64,000 nucleotides of DNA, from positions 38,493-102,492 of the forward strand of contig CAJFGS010000003.1 in NCBI GenBank assembly GCA_904377855.1. Reading direction: 5' to 3'. Shown piece after piece: positions 1 to 6,680 of the stretch. Position 1 is the stretch's first letter. Every line of letters begins with the position of its first letter. A program made the position numbers and the translations under genes. Origin of the DNA: Candidatus Avimonas merdigallinarum. GTDB lineage: Bacteria > Bacillota > Clostridia > Oscillospirales > Acutalibacteraceae. The notes under the pieces were generated by a model. It ran no database searches, was not told the DNA's origin, and was given only the letters and a program-made list of their open reading frames with translations.

Positions 1-97
1 AGGTGTCGATTTCCACGTCGTCCACGCAGCCCAGCCGGCTGCCGTCGCAGACGTTGATCACTTCTTTATTATGCATGTCGGTTACCCGGCAGGTCAT
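1..97 (-). CDS. YlmC/YmxH family sporulation protein, 5' part only (cut by window edge)
   Basis: Reading the minus strand from an ATG at 97 gives 32 residues beginning MTCRVTDMHNKEVINVCDGS and continuing with GCVDDVEID. That is the typical start of the small PRC-barrel proteins of the YlmC/YmxH family found in spore-forming Firmicutes. These proteins are about 80-90 residues long and their biochemical role is not known. A GGGGGAG ribosome-binding site lies 6-7 bases upstream of the ATG. The gene runs off the left edge, so about two thirds is missing. Family assignment rests on the N-terminal signature only. Confidence 0.75.
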   Translation of the reverse strand, partial: MTCRVTDMHNKEVINVCDGSRLGCVDDVEIDT

Positions 98-177
98 ACC
101 GCACTCCCCCATTTCTCCGGCATGGATAGGCCTATTCATGCCTCTCTACTTCTCTTCATATGCCGGAAGGGAAGGAT

Positions 178-531
178 TTATGTCTGCGGGGCGTCAGCTT
201 CGCTGTCCGGTTCCTCCCCCCACCACATACAGCGGGAAAGATCCACCCGGCCGTCCGGCAAGAAGGGAATCCCGTCTTCCATGAGCAGTTCCCGCTGCCG
301 GTTGCCGCCGCCGAACGCAAACGCGGAGGATACCTCCCCCAGCCGGTTCACCACCCGGTAGCAGGGCACCGTTTCCGGATAAGGGTTGACGTGCAGGGCA
401 TACCCCACCACCCGCGACCAGCGCGGGTTGCCGGCGAGGCAGGCGATATGCCCGTACGTGCAGACCTTCCCCCGCGGGATGCGGGAAACAACGGCGTAAA
501 TTTTCTCGAACGCGTTTTCCGAGTTTTTCAT
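178..531 (-). CDS. MGMT-family (alkyltransferase-like) DNA-binding protein
   Basis: 117 residues, the size of a stand-alone C-terminal domain of O6-alkylguanine-DNA alkyltransferase. The family signature is visible: the helix-turn-helix region with IPRGKVCTYGHIA, then the active-site loop PCYRVVNRLG and a GGGNRQRELL segment. The cysteine is kept, but the usual PCHRV has Tyr in place of His, as in many clostridial short MGMT-family proteins. True methyl transfer is therefore uncertain; a lesion-sensing role like that of Atl proteins is possible. The start at 531 is chosen because AGGAGG lies 4 bases upstream; an in-frame ATG at 552 lacks a site. It lies downstream of nagB, separated by a terminator. 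Confidence 0.8.
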   Translation of the reverse strand: MKNSENAFEKIYAVVSRIPRGKVCTYGHIACLAGNPRWSRVVGYALHVNPYPETVPCYRVVNRLGEVSSAFAFGGGNRQRELLMEDGIPFLPDGRVDLSRCMWWGEEPDSEADAPQT

Positions 532-550
532 GTGTCCTCCTTCTGTTTGC

Positions 551-590
551 AAAAAGGGGGAAGCGCTCTCCCGCTTCCCCCTTTTTCTCT
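551..590 (-). terminator. Bidirectional intrinsic terminator downstream of nagB
   Basis: The inverted repeat AAAAAGGGGGAAGC (551-564) and GCTTCCCCCTTTTT (572-585) leaves a 7-base loop. It has A-runs and U-runs on both sides, so it can stop transcription from nagB leftward. Confidence 0.85.
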
Positions 591-599
591 TGTTTTGAT

Positions 600-1325
600 T
601 TACAGCAGCGAGGCTGCGGCTTCGTCCGCCATCACGGTCACGTTCGGGTGGAACTGCAAAATCGACGCAGGACAGCGGGGCGTAACCGGCCCTTTTGCCA
701 TGGCGCGTATCGCTTCCGCCTTATCTGCGCCGGTGGCAATCAGGACGATGGCGCGCGCTTTCATAATCGTCCCGATGCCGGTGGTCAATGCCCGGCGGGG
801 CACATCGTCCGCGCTGGCAAAGAAGCGTTTGTTCGCGTCAATAGTGCTTTCGGTCAGTTCCACAATATGGGTAACCGGAGCAAAGCTGTCCGCCGGTTCG
901 TTAAACGCGATGTGGCCGTTGCGTCCAATGCCGAGAATCTGCAAGTCGATCCCGCCAGAAGCGGCAATGGCGCTTTCATAATCGCGGCATTCCTGTTCCG
1001 GATCGGGGGCGATGCCGGACAGGACATGGATATTCTCCGCCTTTACGTTGATATGGCGGAAGAGGTTCTCCATCATGAAGTAATAATAGCTCTGGTCATG
1101 CGCGTGGTCAAGCCCTACGTATTCGTCCAGATTATAGGTGGTTACGCCCGAATAATCCACTGCGCCGTCACGATACAGCTCCGCCATTTTCCGGTAGGTC
1201 GGGATCGGCGAGGAGCCGGTGGCCAGCCCCAGCACACAGTCCGGCTTTTGGGTTACGCAGGCGGCAAACAGGGCCGCCGCCGCCGCCCCAATCGAATCGG
1301 CGTCCTTATAAACGCGAATGTTCAT
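600..1325 (-). CDS. nagB: Glucosamine-6-phosphate deaminase
   Basis: Converts glucosamine-6-phosphate to fructose-6-phosphate and ammonia, feeding amino-sugar carbon into glycolysis in the cytoplasm. At 241 residues it has the usual NagB length. Visible motifs are the phosphate loop LGLATGSSP (32-40), the catalytic segment NLDEY with Asp67, and GIGRNGHIAFNEP (132-144) with the ring-opening His138 and Glu143. The start at 1325 follows AAAGGGGA; an in-frame ATG at 1355 has no good site. It is transcribed alone, with a terminator after the stop. No nagA is seen next to it. Confidence 0.95.
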   Translation of the reverse strand: MNIRVYKDADSIGAAAAALFAACVTQKPDCVLGLATGSSPIPTYRKMAELYRDGAVDYSGVTTYNLDEYVGLDHAHDQSYYYFMMENLFRHINVKAENIHVLSGIAPDPEQECRDYESAIAASGGIDLQILGIGRNGHIAFNEPADSFAPVTHIVELTESTIDANKRFFASADDVPRRALTTGIGTIMKARAIVLIATGADKAEAIRAMAKGPVTPRCPASILQFHPNVTVMADEAAASLL

Positions 1326-1412
1326 TTTCCATTCCCCTTTCCAGCTTCCATCCAATGCGGCGTCCGGCCTTCTCCCTCATCGCTTCGGCCTTTTCCCAAC
1401 CGCCGCCATCTA

Positions 1413-1440
1413 TGTATAGTATTATTATCCTTGTTTACAA
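1413..1440 (-). promoter_or_regulatory. Possible promoter of nagB in a 270-bp divergent region
   Basis: Minus strand: TTGTAA (1435-1440), a 16-base spacer, then TATACA (1413-1418), in an AT-rich patch upstream of nagB. The rest of the gap up to cotJA at 1595 shows no other clear element. A sporulation-sigma promoter for cotJ is expected here, but I could not place one convincingly. Confidence 0.4.
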
Positions 1441-1594
1441 ACGGAAACCCCATATCCAATCGGTCAATTTATTTGCATTTTCCGGAAGGCCGGCCCGCCG
1501 GCGAAGAAAAGCGGAACCCGGCCAGGCCGTTCGTCATACGCTGTAACAGGATGGGACAGCCCATTCTGATTTATCCAGAAAGGAGTTCATCGCT

Positions 1595-1789
1595 TTGGAG
1601 AATATGAACCGCGGGGCCAGGGCCGTTTCCCCGTCCCGCACCACGCAGGGAGAAATTCCGTCGCTTCCCGTCATGGCGTATGTCCCCGCGCAGCAGCTGA
1701 ACACCGTGTACGACACCAACAAAGCATTGGAGCGGGGCACCCTGTTCCCCGAACTCGACAAGCCGTGGATTGGAGGGGGCGCACGGTGA
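1595..1789 (+). CDS. cotJA: Spore coat associated protein CotJA
   Basis: 64-residue protein, first gene of a cotJA-cotJB-cotJC operon. The sequence contains the typical CotJA features: a Pro-rich N-terminus, the segment MAYVPAQQLNTVYDTNKALERGTLFPEL (written here only as landmarks around MAYVPAQ and LERGTLFPEL), and the ending KPW. The likely start is TTG at 1595, eight bases after AGGAGT; the next ATG at 1604 lies too far from that site. CotJ proteins are assembled into the inner spore coat in Bacillus. Its stop overlaps the start of cotJB in GTGA. Confidence 0.85.
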   Translation: MENMNRGARAVSPSRTTQGEIPSLPVMAYVPAQQLNTVYDTNKALERGTLFPELDKPWIGGGAR

Positions 1790-2073
1790 ACAATATGAAC
1801 AGCATGAACAATGCGGCCGGCGAGAAAAGCCGTATGCTTCGCCGTATCGATGCCGTAGACTTTGCCATCCATGAAATGGTCCTCTATCTCGACACCCACC
1901 CAAACGACGCCCGCGCCCTGAAAGCCTGGGAACAGTATCGGAAACGTCGTTCGGAACTCATTGGCGAATATGAAATGCGGTTTGGGCCGTACGTCCTCAC
2001 CAGCAACGATGCAAACGGCAGCCGCTGGACCTGGGTAGACAACCCGTGGCCGTGGGATTACCGGGCGGACTGA
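1786..2073 (+). CDS. cotJB: Spore coat protein CotJB
   Basis: 95 residues from GTG at 1786, which overlaps the cotJA stop by four bases (GTGA), so the two are probably translationally coupled. GGAGGG lies eight bases upstream. The sequence has the CotJB pattern: an early helix around IDAVDFAIHEMVLYLDTHP, then ALKAWEQYRKRR, and a Trp-rich end WTWVDNPWPWDY. It works with CotJA and CotJC in the spore coat. An in-frame ATG at 1765 would extend it into cotJA but has no site. Confidence 0.85.
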   Translation: MNNMNSMNNAAGEKSRMLRRIDAVDFAIHEMVLYLDTHPNDARALKAWEQYRKRRSELIGEYEMRFGPYVLTSNDANGSRWTWVDNPWPWDYRAD

Positions 2074-2118
2074 CGGGCAAATACCCCCTCATTATAACCA
2101 GAAAGGTAGGTTCTGTCC

Positions 2119-2727
2119 ATGTGGCAATATGAAAAGAAACTGCAATATCCCATCAAAATCAAAAACCCGAACCCGAAATTTGCAAAAATCATTATCAGCC
2201 AATACGGCGGGCCGGACGGAGAGCTGGGAGCCTCTATGCGCTATCTCAGCCAGCGCTTTTCCATGCCCTATGCGGAATTAAAAGGCCTTTTGACCGATAT
2301 CGGTACGGAGGAATTGGCGCATTTCGAAATGATCGCCGCTATGGTACATCAGCTCACCCGCGAGATGAGCTATGATGAAATCGTAAAATCCGGCTTCGAC
2401 ACCTATTTTGTGGATCACACCGCGGGTGTCTGGCCTATGGCGGCCTCGGCCGAACCGTGGACCTCCAATTATATCGGCGTCAAGGGCGATCTAATCGCCG
2501 ATCTGCACGAAAACATGAGTGCTGAGCAGAAGGCCCGCGTCACCTACGACAACCTGCTCCGTCTGATTGACGATCCCGACATCCGGGATCCGCTGAAGTT
2601 CCTCCGGGAAAGGGAAATCGTTCACTACCAGAGGTTCGGAGAAGGGTTAGGCATCGCAACCGAGAGGCTCAACAGCAAAAATTTCTATGCCTGCAACCCC
2701 AGCTTTGACAAAAACTGCGGAAAATAA
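2119..2727 (+). CDS. cotJC: Manganese catalase family spore coat protein CotJC
   Basis: 202 residues of the manganese-catalase/CotJC family, a ferritin-like four-helix bundle that can disproportionate hydrogen peroxide and is deposited in the spore coat. Metal-ligand segments typical of the family are visible: GTEELAHFEMIAAM in the first half and REREIVHYQRFGE near the end. It is the third gene of the cotJ operon, with AAAGGTAGG before its ATG, and is followed by a strong terminator. The presence of cotJABC is good evidence for an endospore former. Confidence 0.93.
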   Translation: MWQYEKKLQYPIKIKNPNPKFAKIIISQYGGPDGELGASMRYLSQRFSMPYAELKGLLTDIGTEELAHFEMIAAMVHQLTREMSYDEIVKSGFDTYFVDHTAGVWPMAASAEPWTSNYIGVKGDLIADLHENMSAEQKARVTYDNLLRLIDDPDIRDPLKFLREREIVHYQRFGEGLGIATERLNSKNFYACNPSFDKNCGK

Positions 2728-2756
2728 GGCCGCTGTCCTCCAACGCCGCATGCAAG

Positions 2757-2797
2757 CAGGCCGGAAAACCGATAAACGGCTTTCCGGCCTGTTTGTA
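2757..2797 (+). terminator. Terminator of the cotJ operon
   Basis: Perfect 15-bp stem CAGGCCGGAAAACCG (2757-2771) and its complement (2777-2791), a 5-base loop, then TTTGTATT. Confidence 0.85.
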
Positions 2798-2818
2798 TTG
2801 ATGAACTATGGCAGAAAG

Positions 2819-2846
2819 AGACCCCCGGCCAAGCCGGGGGCTTGTT
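2819..2846. terminator. Second stem-loop between convergent cotJC and the ComEA-like gene
   Basis: CCCCCGGC (2822-2829) pairs with GCCGGGGG (2833-2840), followed on the plus strand by CTTGTTTT. It could back up the cotJ terminator or end the minus-strand transcript of the ComEA-like gene. Confidence 0.65.
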
Positions 2847-2992
2847 TTATGTATGTACCTGTTTGGCGCAAGCCTTGGATTTTCGAGAATACCCGCGCAT
2901 GCTGGCGGTTCTCTTCTCCCATAGGCTGGTCTTTCCCGTTCGCCGGCCCGACGAAATATCCGGAAAGCCTCCCGCCGGGAAGCCGGCGCACC

Positions 2993-3445
2993 TCACCCTT
3001 CCACCGTGACCAAATCCCGGACAGCGGCAAAGCGTTTCTCCCCGATGCCGTCGACGTTCATCAGTTCCTCCACCGAGGAAAAGCCGCCGTGCGTATCCCG
3101 GTATTCCACAATCCGCTGGGCCAGGGTTTCCCCGATTCCCGGCAGCGACATCAATTCTTCCAGAGAAGCGGTATTCAGATTTACCCGTCCGCCCGGCTGT
3201 GGGGCGGATGTGGCCTCCGATCCGAGTCCTGTTGACAAGGCAGCCGCATCGGCGGTCGCCGCCGGCTCAGTCTTCCCGCTGCCGGTCGTTTCCCCTTCCC
3301 CTGAGGGCGCGGAGGAAGGCGGGTCGGAATATACAACGCCCATCGGCAGCAAATCCGGCGCCTCCCACGCGGCCAGCAGCACCGTCGCCGCGCATAGGAT
3401 CAGCGCCAGAACCAGCAGGATCCGCTCTTTTGTCAGCACGTTCAT
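2993..3445 (-). CDS. ComEA-like membrane-anchored helix-hairpin-helix protein
   Basis: 150 residues: a short basic N-terminus, one membrane segment (about 8-27), a low-complexity Ser/Gly/Thr/Ala linker (about 40-85), and a C-terminal double helix-hairpin-helix domain starting [19 protein letters not shown] and ending in [16 protein letters not shown]. ComEA proteins bind incoming DNA at the outer face of the membrane during natural transformation. This one lacks the SLBB domain that sits between membrane segment and HhH in Bacillus ComEA. No comEB/comEC gene is adjacent, although a dCMP deaminase (ComEB-like) lies at 20 kb. DNA binding is likely; a role in competence is inference. Confidence 0.8.
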   Translation of the reverse strand: MNVLTKERILLVLALILCAATVLLAAWEAPDLLPMGVVYSDPPSSAPSGEGETTGSGKTEPAATADAAALSTGLGSEATSAPQPGGRVNLNTASLEELMSLPGIGETLAQRIVEYRDTHGGFSSVEELMNVDGIGEKRFAAVRDLVTVEG

Positions 3446-3519
3446 AAACTCTCCCCCGTGCCTCTATTGTACGGAGGGAAAGCCGGAAAGAGCAAGTGAA
3501 CAGTTTTCACATCCCGTGG

Positions 3520-3996
3520 TCAATCCACCGAAAGTTCCCCGTTTATCTCCTCCAATGCGGCCTGCCATTCCTGTTCGCTGAAGACGCGGATGCCGGCCTG
3601 CTGCAAAAGGCGGGCCGTAACCCCCATGCCTTCCACCCGGCAGCCGGAGAAGGAACCGTCGTAAACCCAGTGGACCCCGCAGGAGGGGCTGTTTTCCTTG
3701 AATACAGCGGCGGTCAGCCCCTTTTCCCGGCAGAGAGCAAGGGCCCGGCGCGCCCCTTCCTCAAAGGCAGCGGAGCAGTCCGCGCCGCCCGTCTGGACGA
3801 CCCGGTCCCCCCGGCATTCGGCGGGAGGGCGGGGAACCGGCAGCCCGCCCGCGCATTCCGGGCAGAAGGGGAGGGCAACCCCTGCCTCCGCCAACCGGCG
3901 GATCGGCGGGGACAGGCAGTCCCGGCCGTCATACCGCACCGCCTGCCCGCACAAGCAGGCGCTCACCAACAGGCAAGGCTTCTTCCCCGCCGCCAT
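3520..3996 (-). CDS. DUF523 family protein
   Basis: 158 residues with the conserved DUF523 (YbbK-like) pattern: LLVSACLCGQAVRYDG at the N-terminus, FCPECAGGLPVPRPPAE, then FKENSPSCG. The spread of conserved cysteines suggests a metal or Fe-S site, but the function is unknown. It begins directly after the lexA stop codon, with no intervening base, so it is very probably co-transcribed with lexA and may belong to the SOS regulon in this organism. Confidence 0.85.
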   Translation of the reverse strand: MAAGKKPCLLVSACLCGQAVRYDGRDCLSPPIRRLAEAGVALPFCPECAGGLPVPRPPAECRGDRVVQTGGADCSAAFEEGARRALALCREKGLTAAVFKENSPSCGVHWVYDGSFSGCRVEGMGVTARLLQQAGIRVFSEQEWQAALEEINGELSVD

Positions 3997-4581
3997 TTAA
4001 AAGTTCCGCAGCAGGGAGATGACCCGGCCCAAGACCACGACCTCGTCCACGATAATCGGCTCATACGCGTCGTTTTCGGGCTGGAGGCGGATATGCCCCT
4101 TTTCGCAATAAATCCGTTTGACCGTCGCTTCATCCCCGATCAGGGCGACCACAATCTCCCCGTTTTCCGCCGTCGGGGTTTTCCGCACAATGACGATGTC
4201 CCCGTTCAGGATGCCGGCGTTAATCATACTGTCCCCCACCACCCGGAGGGCAAACAGGTCGCCGGGATTATATCCGCCGCCGGAATAGGGCACGTATTCC
4301 TCCACCTCTTCAATCGCAAGGATTGGCTTGCCGGCAGTTACCCGGCCAAGCAGCGGAACCCGCGCCACGTTTTCTCCCGGCATCCGGATAGCGCGGTTCA
4401 GCCCGCTCTGCCGGGAGATGTACCCCTCTTCCTCCAGCAGCTTCAGATAGGCGTGGACGGTAGAGGTGGACTTAATCCCCGCGGCGGCGCAGATTTCCCG
4501 CACCGTGGGGGGGACGCCGTCCTGCGCGCGCTCCTTTAAAAACATCAAAACCTTCTGCTGCTTTTCATTTAGCGGTTTCAT
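3997..4581 (-). CDS. lexA: LexA SOS repressor
   Basis: 194 residues. The N-terminal winged helix (1-65) has the LexA pattern PPTVREICAAAGIKSTSTVH. The C-terminal S24 peptidase domain has the self-cleavage bond Ala83-Gly84 (RVTAGKP), nucleophile Ser118 (GDSM) and general base Lys155 (EATVKR). RecA-stimulated self-cleavage would release DNA-damage genes. The start at 4581 follows GGGAG; the upstream in-frame ATG at 4614 has no site. A good LexA operator overlaps its own promoter (4682-4695), so it is autoregulated. The DUF523 gene follows directly. Confidence 0.97.
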   Translation of the reverse strand: MKPLNEKQQKVLMFLKERAQDGVPPTVREICAAAGIKSTSTVHAYLKLLEEEGYISRQSGLNRAIRMPGENVARVPLLGRVTAGKPILAIEEVEEYVPYSGGGYNPGDLFALRVVGDSMINAGILNGDIVIVRKTPTAENGEIVVALIGDEATVKRIYCEKGHIRLQPENDAYEPIIVDEVVVLGRVISLLRNF

Positions 4582-4654
4582 AAGCAACTCCCTTTCCCCA
4601 AGGCGAATAGGCAAATACGTTGAGCCAAAAAACGGTATTATGTGCGTTTTTTGT

Positions 4655-4695
4655 ATTATAACATATCCTAGCAGAAGAAGTCAAACAAATGTTTG
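4655..4695 (-). promoter_or_regulatory. lexA promoter with overlapping SOS box
   Basis: Minus strand: -35 TTGACT (4679-4684), an 18-base spacer, -10 TATAAT (4655-4660). The palindrome CAAACAAATGTTTG (4682-4695) matches the Firmicutes LexA box (CGAACNNNNGTTYG) with one change and covers the -35 element, which is the right place for repression. Confidence 0.88.
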
Positions 4696-4789
4696 CTTAT
4701 TTTGAAATTCTTAAAAAAGTTTCTAAAAAATACTTACACTTTATTCATAGTGGGTTCACACAATACCGGGGGCCTGCCGGTATAATAAA

Positions 4790-4916
4790 GCTGTACTCAG
4801 GAGGGCGACGGAGCCGCACCGAGACCCTCCGCAATAATGAGTACGTTCTACCCTCCTCAAAACACCCCTCTAACTTAAAGCAAAAGGCCCGCCGGTACGG
4901 CGGGCCTTTTGCTTTT
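4790..4916 (+). ncRNA. Probable small untranslated RNA divergent from lexA
   Basis: TATAAT (4781-4786) is followed by about 125 bases with clear structure and an intrinsic terminator, but no convincing gene. GTACTCA (4793-4799) pairs with TGAGTAC (4838-4844). Inside it GGAGGG (4800-4805) pairs with CCCTCC (4825-4830). Downstream, two exposed C-rich stretches, TACCCTCCTC (about 4850-4859) and CACCCCTC (about 4863-4870), are complementary to Shine-Dalgarno sequences. A good -35 is not evident (TTCACA lies 20 bases upstream of the -10). A 13-codon reading frame (ATG at 4837) exists but has no ribosome-binding site. Family unknown to me. Confidence 0.55.
4882..4916 (+). terminator. Terminator of the small RNA
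   Basis: AAAAGGCCCGCCG (4882-4894), loop GTA, CGGCGGGCCTTTT (4898-4910), then GCTTTT: a perfect 13-bp stem. Confidence 0.9.
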
Positions 4917-5055
4917 GGTTTTCTCTGCGCCGCAGTCTGCCGCCGCGGGAATCCGGGGAAGCAAGCCGAACCCGGAAAATTTCCGTTTTTTATTTTCGGC
5001 CTATCCCGCTGCCGGTTCCGGCCTCAGGCTGCGGCACGGCACGTTTTCAGAAGCG

Positions 5056-5101
5056 AGGCGCCCGCCGGTATCCTATATAGGATACCGGCGGGCGCCTTTT
5101 T
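5056..5101. terminator. Perfect 42-bp palindrome at the 3' end of the DUF6483 gene
   Basis: AGGCGCCCGCCGGTATCCTAT and its exact complement run from 5056 to 5097 with essentially no loop, followed by TTTTTACGTTT on the plus strand. It touches the stop codon of the minus-strand gene. It works as a terminator for plus-strand transcripts; its T-tract on the minus strand is poor. The gap between 4917 and 5055 shows nothing else. Confidence 0.65.
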
Positions 5102-5468
5102 ACGTTTCTGTCAAAAATCTCACGTCGAAACGCTCCGCAAAATCCTCCAGCCCTTCCTTGGCTTCCTCCAGGGAGAAGCCGCTGTCTTCCAGTTCCGTCT
5201 CGTCCATTTGGGAAACCCGGTTATAAAAATCCGCCGCCACAAGGAGATAGGCCACATCGTCCTCCTCGCACTCCGCAAACAAGAGGTTTTCCGCCTCGTT
5301 GATCCGCTTCTCGTCCAGCAATTCCAAAAGGCGGGTATACAGCCGGTCGGTTTCCGGGAATTCCCCATCGGGGAGATACTCCGGTTCGTCCTTGCCGAAA
5401 ATCGCCTTGGCAATCGCCTGCGCCATGCTGTTGATCTGACGCACCAGCCAGTCTTCCTGAAACTGCAT
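5100..5468 (-). CDS. DUF6483 family protein
   Basis: About 122 residues, acidic and helical, beginning MQFQEDWLVRQINSMAQAIA and containing IFGKD, as in the DUF6483 family of Clostridia (function unknown). The rest is a helical repeat-like region (LYTRLLELLDEKRINEAENLL) resembling a short TPR-type bundle. The start at 5468 is preferred because AAGGG lies ten bases upstream; an in-frame ATG at 5474 sits only four bases from it. A minus-strand extended -10 (TGCTATAAT, 5494-5502) lies about 26 bases before the start. Stand-alone gene. Confidence 0.7.
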   Translation of the reverse strand: MQFQEDWLVRQINSMAQAIAKAIFGKDEPEYLPDGEFPETDRLYTRLLELLDEKRINEAENLLFAECEEDDVAYLLVAADFYNRVSQMDETELEDSGFSLEEAKEGLEDFAERFDVRFLTET

Positions 5469-5672
5469 GTCCATCCCGCCCTTCTATTTTTCCATTATAG
5501 CAGATTTTCCCGTATTTCTCCATCCTGTTTTCCTGCGCACCGTGCCGGATGAAAGAAAAATTTTTTGGCAAGGCATAACCGCGGCAATTCGGTCAAAAAT
5601 ACTACCATCACTCGACCGGATTATCACGGTACCGCGGCGCGCCGCGGCCGTCTCAGGAAATGGAGGAATACC

Positions 5673-6452
5673 ATGGCACATATCAATTTCGATAAACAAA
5701 ACAGCCGGAAGCGCGGCTGGAAGGGATTCTGCCTGGCGCTGGCGGTATGCCTGGTCGCCGTCGGCGGCGTGGCGGCGGCTACCTTTATGAATACGCCCGA
5801 CCTGGCCAAGGAAGGCAGCTCCACGCCGACCACCAAGGCCCCCACCGAAGCAGTGGAGAACATCGTCACCAACGTCCCCGACGACCGGACCGCCACGACC
5901 ACTACCCGGCCGACAACCACGACGGCAACAACCACCGCCGGTTCCACCACTACAACCGCCGGCGAGCCGGCAGACCTGTTTATCCTTCCCCTGACCAACG
6001 AGGTAATCCAGGAATACAGCGACGGGAAGCCGGTATATTCCAAAACGATGAACGATTGGCGGGTGCACAACGGCGTGGACTTCAAAGGCTCCGCCGGGCA
6101 GACGGTGAAGGCGCTCGCGGACGGCACCGTCCTGTCGGTGGAAGAGGATCCCCTGTGGGGCAAGGTGATCACCATCGACCACGGGTTCGGCATCCATTCC
6201 CGGTATTGCGGCGTGGCCGCCGACGCCATGAAGGCCGGACAGGCGGTGAAGGTCGGGCAGGCCATCGGTACCCTGGCGGACGTGCCCTGCGAACTGAGCA
6301 TGGGCGCCCACCTGCATCTGGAAATCCTGGTAAACGACGAGTATGTGGATCCCATCGAAGCCATTGGGAAAGACGTGAAGGTCGTCACCACTACCGCCTC
6401 CGCCACAACCACCACCGCGAACCAGGCGGCCACGACGACGGCCGCCCCCTAA
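5673..6452 (+). CDS. M23 (LytM-type) peptidase, SpoIIQ-like
   Basis: 259 residues: short cytoplasmic N-terminus, one membrane segment (about 18-38), a Thr-rich linker (about 50-97), an M23 peptidase domain (about 105-235), and a second Thr/Ala-rich tail. All zinc ligands are present: His132 and Asp136 (HNGVD) and the His213/His215 pair (GAHLHLE), so it may be an active peptidoglycan endopeptidase facing outside. Domain order and size match SpoIIQ, the forespore partner of SpoIIIAH in Clostridia, but no spoIIQ-linked gene (such as spoIID) is next to it. The start follows GGAGG at 5662-5666. Confidence 0.85.
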   Translation: MAHINFDKQNSRKRGWKGFCLALAVCLVAVGGVAAATFMNTPDLAKEGSSTPTTKAPTEAVENIVTNVPDDRTATTTTRPTTTTATTTAGSTTTTAGEPADLFILPLTNEVIQEYSDGKPVYSKTMNDWRVHNGVDFKGSAGQTVKALADGTVLSVEEDPLWGKVITIDHGFGIHSRYCGVAADAMKAGQAVKVGQAIGTLADVPCELSMGAHLHLEILVNDEYVDPIEAIGKDVKVVTTTASATTTTANQAATTTAAP

Positions 6453-6514
6453 TCCTCCCCTGCGCAAAAGCCTGCCCCCGGAAACCGCGCGGATACCCGC
6501 CGGATCGGTCAGAA

Positions 6515-6572
6515 GGGCAAAAGGAAAGAGGCTCGTCCCCAAGGGGGGGCGGGCCTCTCTCCTTTTGCCCTG
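6515..6572 (+). terminator. Long stem-loop after the M23 gene
   Basis: GGGCAAAAGGAAAGAGGC (6515-6532) pairs with GCCTCTCTCCTTTTGCCC (6553-6570), with one mismatch. There is no strong U-tract, so termination may be partial. Confidence 0.6.
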
Positions 6573-6602
6573 CCTATCGCCGGAATCTCGTGCACGCAAA
6601 CG

Positions 6603-6631
6603 TTGCCCGCCCGCCTCCTACCTGGTATAAT
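6603..6631 (+). promoter_or_regulatory. Promoter of the Gfo/Idh/MocA gene
   Basis: TTGCCC (6603-6608), 17-base spacer, extended TGG-TATAAT (6623-6631), about 50 bases before the start codon at 6681. Confidence 0.75.
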
Positions 6632-6680
6632 GAAAGCAGCGCAGGACCCCGCGGGGGGCGCGCAGAAAGGATGGGAGCCC

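Noticed and set aside
1516..1545. Sigma-E/K promoter for cotJ (CATACGCT near 1535)
   Set aside because: The -10-like string is plausible but no -35 element sits at the right distance.
4837..4878. 13-codon reading frame in the small RNA near lexA
   Set aside because: No Shine-Dalgarno sequence in front of the ATG, which lies in the closing stem; kept only as a remark.
4840..4880. preQ1-I riboswitch
   Set aside because: GTTCTAC..CCTC resembles the aptamer core, but the 5' stem and A-rich tail do not fit, and no queuosine gene follows.
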